DNA of 64,000 nt from DASVCS01 sp036381495 (lineage in GTDB: Bacteria > Gemmatimonadota > Gemmatimonadetes > Longimicrobiales > RSA9): the NCBI GenBank assembly GCA_036381495.1, contig DASVCS010000123.1, positions 62,001 through 126,000 of the forward strand, read 5' to 3'. How positions within the stretch are numbered: the first letter of the stretch is position 1; each line of letters opens with the position of its first letter. The position numbers and the translations under genes were made by a program. Shown here piece by piece: positions 50,927-58,092 of the stretch. The notes below the pieces were generated by a model. The model worked only from the letters and a program-made list of their open reading frames with translations, was not told the origin of the DNA and made no database searches.

Positions 50927-51997
50927 TCAGGGGATGTAAGCCGGTTCCTTGATGCACGCCGCGAACTGGAGCGGCGCCTTTTCGGCGAGGGGCGGGACGA
51001 TCCGGGCGCAGTCCGCGTCCTTGAGCGGGTGAGGGCAGCGGGGATGGAAGGGGCAGCCGCTGGGAGGCGCGGCGGGGCTGGGGATGTCGCCGGAGAGGAC
51101 GATGCGTCCGCGGCGCCGGTGCGGCTCGGGCACCGGCACGGCGGAGAGGAGCGCGCGGGTGTAGGGGTGGCGGGGCGAGCGAATGACGTCGGTCGTGGCG
51201 CCGATCTCGACGATCCGGCCGAGGTACATGACGGCGATGCGGTCGCTGACGTGTTCGACCACGCTCAGGTCGTGGGCGATGAAGAGGTAGGCGAGCCCGA
51301 GCCGGGCCTGGAGGTCCTGGATGAGGTTCAGGACCTGGGCCTGAACGGAGACGTCGAGTGCCGAGACGGGCTCGTCGCACACGATGAAGTCGGGTTCGAC
51401 GGAGAGCGCGCGCGCGATGCCGATGCGCTGGCGCTGGCCGCCGCTGAACTCGTGGGGGTAGCGCTGCGCGTGGTCGGGCGAGAGGCCGACGAGATCGAGC
51501 AGCTCGCGGACGCGTGCGTCGCGGGCGCGTCCGCGGGCGAGGCCGTGGACCTGAAGCGCCTCGCGCAGGGTGTCTCCGACGGTCATGCGGGGGTTGAGCG
51601 AGCCGAACGGGTCCTGGAAGACCATCTGGGCGCGCCGCCGGAGGCGCCGCAGCGCAGCGGCATCCATCGAGAAGATGTCGACGCCGTCGAAGCGAGCGGT
51701 TCCGGCGGTCGGTTCGAGGAGGCGGAGCACGGTCCGGCCCGTGGTCGTCTTCCCCGAGCCGGACTCGCCTACGAGCCCGAGCGTCTCGCCGCGGCGCACC
51801 CAGAAGTCGACGTCATCGACGGCGCGCACCCAGGTGGTCGTCCGGCCGAGGGGGCCGCGACGGATCGGGAAATACTTCCGGAGTCCGCGCACGTCGAGGA
51901 TCGCGTCGGGCGGCGCCGGCAACTCCGCGGGCGTCCGCCCGCGCACGTCACTGTCGCCCTTCGCCGGGGGCAGACCCTCGATGGCGTCCCTCATTCC
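50927..51997 (-). CDS. Oligopeptide ABC transporter ATP-binding protein (OppF/DppF-like)
   Basis: A 356-residue ATPase. It has Walker A GESGSGKTT, a VFQDPFGSLNPRMTVGD Q-loop, signature FSGGQRQRIGIARAL, Walker B DFIVCDEPVSALDVS and the switch histidine of LFIAHDLSVVEHVSD. The C-terminal oligo/dipeptide-transporter zinc-like segment GCPFHPRCPHPLKDAD identifies the Opp/Dpp class. The start at 51997 is set by GGAGAGG about eight bases upstream; three earlier in-frame ATGs are less well placed. It closes a five-gene importer operon. Confidence 0.94.
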   Translation of the reverse strand, partial: GMRDAIEGLPPAKGDSDVRGRTPAELPAPPDAILDVRGLRKYFPIRRGPLGRTTTWVRAVDDVDFWVRRGETLGLVGESGSGKTTTGRTVLRLLEPTAGTARFDGVDIFSMDAAALRRLRRRAQMVFQDPFGSLNPRMTVGDTLREALQVHGLARGRARDARVRELLDLVGLSPDHAQRYPHEFSGGQRQRIGIARALSVEPDFIVCDEPVSALDVSVQAQVLNLIQDLQARLGLAYLFIAHDLSVVEHVSDRIAVMYLGRIVEIGATTDVIRSPRHPYTRALLSAVPVPEPHRRRGRIVLSGDIPSPAAPPSGCPFHPRCPHPLKDADCARIVPPLAEKAPLQFAACIKEPAYIP

Positions 51998-52049
51998 ATC
52001 CTCTCCGGACATCGGGCCGCCGACCCCGGCCCCGATCCGCCGTTCCCGC

Positions 52050-53210
52050 TCACCGCTCGACATCCTCTTCGATATCGGGATCGCCCGCGAGCGGTTCCGC
52101 GGGTGCGGCCGGCGGCGCGAGTTCGGGCGGCGTGGCGGCATCTTCGGCCGCGGCGCGCCGGTGATACGACTCGGCGGGCGTCCGGCCGACGCCGCCGCCG
52201 TACGGGCCGTACTCGCGGTCCACCGCCTCGCGGCGCTCGGGGTGCTCTTCGAGCCAGCAGCGTGAGGTGTGGCCCGGGCCCGCGCGGAGCAGTGGGGGCT
52301 CCGCCTCGACGCACAGATCCCAGCCGTAGGGGCAGCGGGGGTGGAAGCGGCAGGCGACCGGCCAGGCGACGGGGCTCGGCACCGTGCCCGGGATCACGGC
52401 GAGGCGTTCGACCGGCCGGTCGAGCCGCGGGATCGCGCGCAACAGGCCGCGCGTGTAGGGATGGCGCGGGTCGGCGAAGATGTCGTCGACGCGGCCCTCC
52501 TCCATGATCCGACCGCCGTACATCACGACGACGCGGTCGCACACTTCCGCGACCACGCCCAGGTCGTGCGTGATCAGGATCACGGCCATTCCGAGGCGCT
52601 CGCGCAGCTCGGCCAGCAGTTCCAGGATCTGCGCCTGGATCGTCACGTCCAGCGCCGTCGTCGGCTCGTCGGCGATCAGCAGGTCCGGCTCGCACGCCAG
52701 CGCCATTGCGATCATGACGCGCTGCCGCATGCCGCCCGACAACTGGTGGGGATAGGCGTCGACCCGCTGCTCCGGCGCCGCGATCCCGACCAGGCGGAGC
52801 AGCTCGATCGCCCGCGCCCGCGCCTCCCGCTTCCCCGAGCCGCGATGGAACCGCAGCGATTCCACGATCTGGTCCCCCACCGGGTAGACCGGATTCAGCG
52901 ACGTCATCGGTTCCTGGAAGATCATCGCGATGTCGTTGCCGCGGATTCGCCGCATCCGCTCTTCCGGCGCCGCCAGCAGATCCTCGCCTTTGAACCGGAC
53001 CGAGCTGCCGGGCTGGATCCGGCCGGGCGGCTCCGGCACCAGCCGCATCAACGAGAGCGACGTCACGGACTTCCCGCTCCCGCTCTCGCCCACGATCCCC
53101 AGCATCTCGCCCGCCTCGAGCGAGAACGAGACGCCGTCGACCGCGCGTGCGACGCCGGATTCGGTCTCGAAGTACGTACGCAGGTCGATGACTTCCAGGA
53201 GCGGCGGCAT
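52050..53210 (-). CDS. Oligopeptide ABC transporter ATP-binding protein (OppD/DppD-like)
   Basis: A 386-residue ATPase with Walker A GESGSGKSVT, signature LSGGMRQRVMIAMALACEP, Walker B LLIADEPTTALDVT and the OppD C-terminal cysteine segment ACRFHPRCPYGWDLCVEAEPPL. The last 60 residues are an unusual alanine-proline- and acid-rich tail (ELAPPAAPAEPLAGDPDIEEDVER). It overlaps the permease gene upstream as TGATG, so it is translationally coupled. It should form a heterodimer with the OppF-like ATPase. Confidence 0.94.
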   Translation of the reverse strand: MPPLLEVIDLRTYFETESGVARAVDGVSFSLEAGEMLGIVGESGSGKSVTSLSLMRLVPEPPGRIQPGSSVRFKGEDLLAAPEERMRRIRGNDIAMIFQEPMTSLNPVYPVGDQIVESLRFHRGSGKREARARAIELLRLVGIAAPEQRVDAYPHQLSGGMRQRVMIAMALACEPDLLIADEPTTALDVTIQAQILELLAELRERLGMAVILITHDLGVVAEVCDRVVVMYGGRIMEEGRVDDIFADPRHPYTRGLLRAIPRLDRPVERLAVIPGTVPSPVAWPVACRFHPRCPYGWDLCVEAEPPLLRAGPGHTSRCWLEEHPERREAVDREYGPYGGGVGRTPAESYHRRAAAEDAATPPELAPPAAPAEPLAGDPDIEEDVER

Positions 53211-54436
53211 CACGTCCTCAACCTCGGATCCAGTGCATCGCGCAGCCCATCGCCCACCAGGTTGAAGGCCAGCACGGTCAGGACGATGGCCAGGCCCGGA
53301 AAGGTGGCGACCCACCACGCGCCGATCAGGTTCTGCCGGCCGTCGGCGACCATGTTCCCCCAGGACGGCGTGGGCGGCGGCACGCCCAGTCCCAGGAACG
53401 ACAGCCCGGCTTCGAGCACGATCGTGTTGCCGATCCCGAGCGTCGCCGCGACGATCACGGGTGCGAGCACGTTCGGGATCAGGTGCCGCAGGATGATCCG
53501 TGGCCGGCTCATCCCGAGCGCCTGCGCCGCGGTGATGAACTCGCGCTCCCTCAGGCTCAGCACTTCGCCGCGGACGATGCGCGCCGTGCCCGGCCACTGC
53601 GTCAGGCCGAGCACCACGATGATCAGCGGGATGGATGCCCTGAAGAGGGCGACGATCATGATCAGCAGCACGAGGCGCGGGAACGCGAGGACCATGTCGG
53701 TGAAGCGCATGATCACGGCATCGCCGCGGCCGCCGAGATAGCCGGCCACGGCGCCGAGCAGCGTCCCGAGCGTGATGCTGATGCCGACGGCGACGAACGC
53801 GATCGAGAGCGAGATGCGCGCGCCGAAGATCATGCGGCTCAAGACGTCGCGTCCGAACTGGTCGGTGCCGAGCCAGTACTCGGCCGATGGCGGCAGGTAC
53901 CCCGTGCGGACGATGTCGCCCTGGGCAATGGGGTCGTACGGCGCGAGCAGCGGCGCGAGCAGTGCGACGAAATAGAGGATGACCAGCGCGCCGAGCCCGG
54001 CCATGGCGAGACGGTTGCGACGGAACAGCCGCGCCGCGATGCGCCACTGCGAGTCGCCGCGGCTGCGCGGCCGCCGCGGCACGAGGTCCCGCTGCGCGTA
54101 CACCCAGATCGACGCCAGTGCCAGCAGGAGCGTGATCGCGGCGACGTAGTCATCCACCGAGCCACGCGCCGGGATCGCCATGATGCGGTCGCTCGAGAGG
54201 GAGAGGATCGCCAGGACCAGTCCCCAGGCGAGGAGGAGCGCCATCCCGCGCGCCCACGCGCCCACCGCGAGTTGACCGACCCCGGGGAGCAGCGCGGAGA
54301 GGATCCGCGCGTAGACGGGCGCCGGCTCTTGCGGCGGCTCCTCCGCGAGTGCGCCCGCCCGATCCGCCGGTGCCAACACGGGCCCGGGCGGCATCGACTC
54401 GGCATCCGGCTGCGCGTGCCGGTGCTGCTCAGCCAT
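53210..54436 (-). CDS. Oligopeptide ABC transporter permease (OppC-like) with extended N-terminus
   Basis: A 408-residue permease; typical OppC/DppC proteins are near 280-300. Residues about 125-400 carry the normal domain: an N-terminal helix (LAMAGLGALVILYFVALLAPLLAPYDP), GTDQFGRDVLSRMIFGARISLSIAFV and the EAA loop REFITAAQALGMSRPRIILRHLIPN. The extra 120 residues at the front have a proline-rich start and two added membrane spans (ILSALLPGVGQLAVGAWARGMALLLAWGLVL and YVAAITLLLALASIWVY). The first resembles small stand-alone membrane modules with the PGxGQL motif, which hints at a fusion. It is coupled to OppD downstream. Confidence 0.9.
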   Translation of the reverse strand: MAEQHRHAQPDAESMPPGPVLAPADRAGALAEEPPQEPAPVYARILSALLPGVGQLAVGAWARGMALLLAWGLVLAILSLSSDRIMAIPARGSVDDYVAAITLLLALASIWVYAQRDLVPRRPRSRGDSQWRIAARLFRRNRLAMAGLGALVILYFVALLAPLLAPYDPIAQGDIVRTGYLPPSAEYWLGTDQFGRDVLSRMIFGARISLSIAFVAVGISITLGTLLGAVAGYLGGRGDAVIMRFTDMVLAFPRLVLLIMIVALFRASIPLIIVVLGLTQWPGTARIVRGEVLSLREREFITAAQALGMSRPRIILRHLIPNVLAPVIVAATLGIGNTIVLEAGLSFLGLGVPPPTPSWGNMVADGRQNLIGAWWVATFPGLAIVLTVLAFNLVGDGLRDALDPRLRT

Positions 54437-54450
54437 GGAGGCGGCGTCCG

Positions 54451-55434
54451 TCAGTCATACCGGATCCGCGGATCGGCGACTGCGTACAGCACGTCGGCGA
54501 TCAGGTTCCCCGCCACGACCATGGCCGCGAAGATGAAGCCCGTCGCCATGACCACCGGGTAGTCGCGCTGGAAGATGGCATCCACAATGACGCGTCCCAT
54601 CCCCGGCCAGGCGAAGATGACCTCGACGAAGACCGCGCCGCTGAACAGGAACGGTAGGTAGAGGCCGAGCAGCGTGATGACCGGGAGCAGCGAATTGCGC
54701 AGCGCGTGCTTGAGGATGACGACCCGTTCGGGGAGTCCCTTGGCGCGGGCCGTCCGGATGTAGTCCTGGCGGACCACTTCGAGCATCTGGCCGCGGGTGT
54801 AGCGCGCGACGCCGGCGGCGAGAACGAGCGTCAGCGTTGCGGTCGGCAGCACGAGGTGGGCGAGCCGGTCGCCCACCCGTTGCCAGAAGGGGAGGAAGTC
54901 GTAATCGATGCTCGTCACACCGGTGGGTGGCAGCGCGACCGGCCACCCCCACTGGTACGCCTTGAGGGCGAAGACGAGCATGAGCATGAGTCCCAGCCAG
55001 AAGGATGGCATCGAATAGAAGAAGAGGGACGTCACGCTGAGCGCGCTGTCGACGGCCGAATGCTGGCGGACCGCCTGGAAGACGCCGATCGCGATGCCGA
55101 GCAGGAAGACGAGCACCAGAGCGGCGCCGGCCAGGATCAGCGTGTTGGGCAGGGCATCCAGGATGACGTCCGCGACCGGACGACCCTGGCCGAACGAGTA
55201 GCCGAAGTCGCCGGTGATGAATGCGCCGAGCCAGTGCAGGTACCGGATGTGGAGCGGCTGGTCGAGCCCGAAGTTGCTGCGGATCTGCTCGAGGACGGCG
55301 GGCGGCACGCCGGGGCGGACGTAATACGCCGTGGGATCGCCGGGCGCGAGGTTGAGCACGACGAAGATCAGCGTGGCGACCCCGAGGAGGAGCGGGATCG
55401 CGCCGAGTGTCCTGCGGATGAGATAAGCGCCCAT
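54451..55434 (-). CDS. Oligopeptide ABC transporter permease (OppB-like)
   Basis: A 327-residue permease with six membrane spans. The N-terminus YLIRRTLGAIPLLLGVATLIFVVLNLAPGDP and the EAA loop QDYIRTARAKGLPERVVILKHALRNSLLPVITLLGLYLP match OppB/DppB. The FGYSFGQGRPVADVI periplasmic segment is also standard. It lies 14 bases upstream of the OppC gene and 22 downstream of the binding-protein gene, which supports one operon in the order binding protein, B, C, D, F. Confidence 0.95.
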   Translation of the reverse strand: MGAYLIRRTLGAIPLLLGVATLIFVVLNLAPGDPTAYYVRPGVPPAVLEQIRSNFGLDQPLHIRYLHWLGAFITGDFGYSFGQGRPVADVILDALPNTLILAGAALVLVFLLGIAIGVFQAVRQHSAVDSALSVTSLFFYSMPSFWLGLMLMLVFALKAYQWGWPVALPPTGVTSIDYDFLPFWQRVGDRLAHLVLPTATLTLVLAAGVARYTRGQMLEVVRQDYIRTARAKGLPERVVILKHALRNSLLPVITLLGLYLPFLFSGAVFVEVIFAWPGMGRVIVDAIFQRDYPVVMATGFIFAAMVVAGNLIADVLYAVADPRIRYD

Positions 55435-55456
55435 GGCTGCCCGTGATCCCCCGTCG

Positions 55457-57118
55457 CTAGCGGCGTTCTCCGCCCGGGAGCCACCAGTCGGCGATGCTCA
55501 CCAGCTCGCCGCGCGGGTCCATGACGACGCCCTGGATGCGCTGGCGCGATGCAGCCAGTTCATTGAGCCAGAACAGGAAGGTGAACGGCTGTTCTTCCCG
55601 GAGCAGCTCCGTGAACTCCGCCCAGATCGCGCGGGCGCTGTCCGGATCCGTTGCGGCGGCGCCGCGCTCGATGAGCGCATCGGCTCGAGGGTTCGCGAAC
55701 GAACTGCGGTTGGCCGAGCCGGGCACATCGGCCCAGCGCGAATGGAAGAGCGCGCTCGGCGCCGACGCGACCTGGAAATTGTCGAGGACCCAGTTGGTCA
55801 GGACGGCATCGAAGTCACGGCCGCGGTGGCGGGTGAGCAGCGTCTGGAACTCGAGGGGCTGGATCTCCACGCCGGCGCCGACCGCGCGGAGGTCGCTCTG
55901 TACGACCTCGGCGATCGCGCGGTTCAACGGGCTCTCCTGGCTGGTCAGGAGCGTGAAGCGCAGCGCTCGGCCGGCGGCGTTCTCGCGGATGCCGTCGCCG
56001 TTGCGGTCGATCCATCCCGCGTCGCTCAGGAGGCGCGCGGCGCGGGCCGTGTCGTGGGGCAGCGGCTGCACCTGTTCCGGGAAGAGCGGGCTCCACGGCG
56101 GGATCGGGCCCACGGCCGGCGTGCCGTAGCCTTCGAGCAGCGCGGCGATGATTGCGCCGCGGTCGATCGCGAACGTCATCGCGCGCCGGACCCGCGCATC
56201 GTCGAACGGCGCCCGGCGGGTGTTCCAGCCGATGTAATAGAAGGTGCGGCCCGGAAAGGCGAACAGCCGCAGGTCCGGGCTGGACTCGATCTGCGCGGCC
56301 TGGTCGGGGAAGACCGGGAGATCGACGTCCACGCCGCCCGTGATCAGCTCCGTCAGCATGGTCGGCGCCTCCGGGATGATCCGGAAGATGACGCGGTCCA
56401 GGTACGGCGGTCCGCCCAGCGCTTCGGGGAACATCGAGTCCCGGGCGATGACCAGGCGCTCGTTCGCACGCCGCTCGACGAAGCGGTACGGCCCGCTGCC
56501 CACGGGGGCGCGGTTGTACGGCGCGGTGCGGAGCTGCGCGGGCGGAACGTCTTCGAGGAGGTGCCGCGGCAGCGGCGCCCACCAGAAGTCCTCGAGCGCC
56601 TGCGCGTGCGGTCGGCTGAAGTCGAAGCGGATCGCGAAGCTGTCGATGACCTCGGCGCTCTCGACCCGGCTCAGGTACGCGGAGTTCAGCAGCGATGCCG
56701 TCTCAGGGTTCTTCGCGAGATCGAACGTGAAGGCCACGTCCTCCGCCGTCACGAGCGGCCCATCGTGCCAGTGTACGTCGCGGCGCAGATGGAAGAGCAC
56801 CGCCGTATCCCCCAGCAACTCCCACGACTGCGCCAGGTACGGCCGGACCTCGAGATCCTCGTCGTACTGGATGAGCGGCGTGAAGAGCGCGTACTTCATC
56901 AGCTCATCCGTGTAGATGTCGGTGTTCGTGACCGGATTGAAGCCGCCGAACGCGGTCCGCTTGCCGACCACCGCAGTCCCGCCGCGCACGGGCGCGCCCG
57001 TGACGGGACCGCCGCCGCGCTCTTCACCGCGGCACGCGCCCAGCGCCATGAAGAGGACCAGGAGACCGAGCAGCCCCGGGCATCGCGGCGCATGGGGCGT
57101 ACCGTGTACTGCGTGCAT
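55457..57118 (-). CDS. Peptide-binding lipoprotein (SBP_bac_5 family)
   Basis: A 553-residue extracellular solute-binding protein. The signal peptide ends in MALGACRG, a lipobox with Cys near residue 29. Characteristic SBP family 5 regions include DLEVRPYLAQSWELLGD, FHLRRDVHWHDGPLVTAEDVAFTFDL, VGSGPYRFVE and DDARVRRAMTFAIDRGAI. It should deliver peptides or similar ligands to the OppBCDF-like transporter encoded directly downstream. The ligand cannot be inferred. The gene is 26 bases downstream of the lipoyl gene, so it may share its transcript. Confidence 0.94.
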   Translation of the reverse strand: MHAVHGTPHAPRCPGLLGLLVLFMALGACRGEERGGGPVTGAPVRGGTAVVGKRTAFGGFNPVTNTDIYTDELMKYALFTPLIQYDEDLEVRPYLAQSWELLGDTAVLFHLRRDVHWHDGPLVTAEDVAFTFDLAKNPETASLLNSAYLSRVESAEVIDSFAIRFDFSRPHAQALEDFWWAPLPRHLLEDVPPAQLRTAPYNRAPVGSGPYRFVERRANERLVIARDSMFPEALGGPPYLDRVIFRIIPEAPTMLTELITGGVDVDLPVFPDQAAQIESSPDLRLFAFPGRTFYYIGWNTRRAPFDDARVRRAMTFAIDRGAIIAALLEGYGTPAVGPIPPWSPLFPEQVQPLPHDTARAARLLSDAGWIDRNGDGIRENAAGRALRFTLLTSQESPLNRAIAEVVQSDLRAVGAGVEIQPLEFQTLLTRHRGRDFDAVLTNWVLDNFQVASAPSALFHSRWADVPGSANRSSFANPRADALIERGAAATDPDSARAIWAEFTELLREEQPFTFLFWLNELAASRQRIQGVVMDPRGELVSIADWWLPGGERR

Positions 57119-57144
57119 TCACCGCCTCCGGCGAAGGATCGGGA

Positions 57145-57927
57145 TCACCGCCGCCAGGTCCAGGCGGCGGAGCGGAAGTGCGCCGTGAGGTCCCGGATCC
57201 GGCGGAGTTCCGCGCGGCTGGCCCCAGCGCGGGCAAAAGCGATGCCGGCCGCCATCTCGAAACCCGCGACCACCGCGGCCACCAGCTCCGGCCACGAAGG
57301 TACGCCGTTCAGGAGCGTCGCGAGCGACGTCGCGCCCGTCTCCGCTCGCGGCGCCGCCTCGCCGAGCAGCTCCGCGACGACCCGCTGCCCGTCCTCGACC
57401 AGGATCGAGCCGTGCTGGAGCAGTGTACGCCGCTCGCAGCGTTGCGCGCTCCCCACCAGCTTGCGTCCACCTACCACGACCTCACCCGGCGCAGCGGCGC
57501 GGAAGCACGTGCCGACCGGCGACCCGCCCCTGGGACCCGGTCCGCCCACCGCCGCCGGCTCCGCCGCCACACCCAACCGCCGCAGCCCCACGGCCAGCGC
57601 GCGATGCACCGCGTGGTAGCTCTCGCGCGGCGTGCCCAGCGCGCCGACCGGAACCGCTACCGCGTAGGTCAGCTCGCGGTCATGATAGACGGCGCCGCCG
57701 CCCGTCGGCCGCCGCACGACGTCGATGCCGCGCGCTGCCGCCGAATTCGCCAGCGACCGCCCGGGCGTCGGCTGGTTCCGCCCGAGCGAAAGACACGCCG
57801 GCGCCCACCGGTAGAGTCGCAGCACCGGGCGCCCACCCGCCTGTACGCCCTCGAGCAGCGCCTGGTCGAACGCCATGTTCTCCGCGCCGCACCGCGGCAC
57901 GGCATCGACGATCAGGCGCCAGTCCAT
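57145..57927 (-). CDS. Octanoyltransferase LipM-like / lipoate-protein ligase family protein
   Basis: A 260-residue BPL/LplA-fold protein. It has RRPTGGGAVYHDRELTYAVAVP near residue 72, a cysteine at 141 (GTCFRA) and a lysine at 156 (GGRKLVGSAQ) followed by TLLQHGSI. The cysteine plus this lysine pattern corresponds to the LipM-type octanoyltransferase, which carries octanoyl groups from acyl carrier protein to GcvH, rather than classic LplA. GGAGGG lies six bases before the ATG at 57927. Location next to gcvP, with gcvH close by, supports that role. Distinction from LipL or LplA is inference. Confidence 0.85.
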   Translation of the reverse strand: MDWRLIVDAVPRCGAENMAFDQALLEGVQAGGRPVLRLYRWAPACLSLGRNQPTPGRSLANSAAARGIDVVRRPTGGGAVYHDRELTYAVAVPVGALGTPRESYHAVHRALAVGLRRLGVAAEPAAVGGPGPRGGSPVGTCFRAAAPGEVVVGGRKLVGSAQRCERRTLLQHGSILVEDGQRVVAELLGEAAPRAETGATSLATLLNGVPSWPELVAAVVAGFEMAAGIAFARAGASRAELRRIRDLTAHFRSAAWTWRR

Positions 57928-58076
57928 GAATGGCCCTCCCGTGCGCGTGCGGGTGCGCGGCCCGCTCCCGTTTCCCGTAAACGTAAACGTTCCCGCTCCC
58001 GCTCCCGGCAGTTCCCATCCAGCTCCCGGCCCTCCCCGGGTCATCCTCCCCACCACCGCACTCCCACCCGGGAACT

Positions 58077-58092
58077 CCCCAGCCCTAGCCCT
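58077..58092 (-). repeat. G-rich element overlapping the gcvP stop codon
   Basis: The plus strand reads CCCCAGCCCTAGCCCT, and the gcvP TAG stop lies inside it. The same 16 bases recur at 61189-61204 just after the UPF0173 stop. On the transcribed strand this is GGGCTAGGGCTGGGG. Confidence 0.75.
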
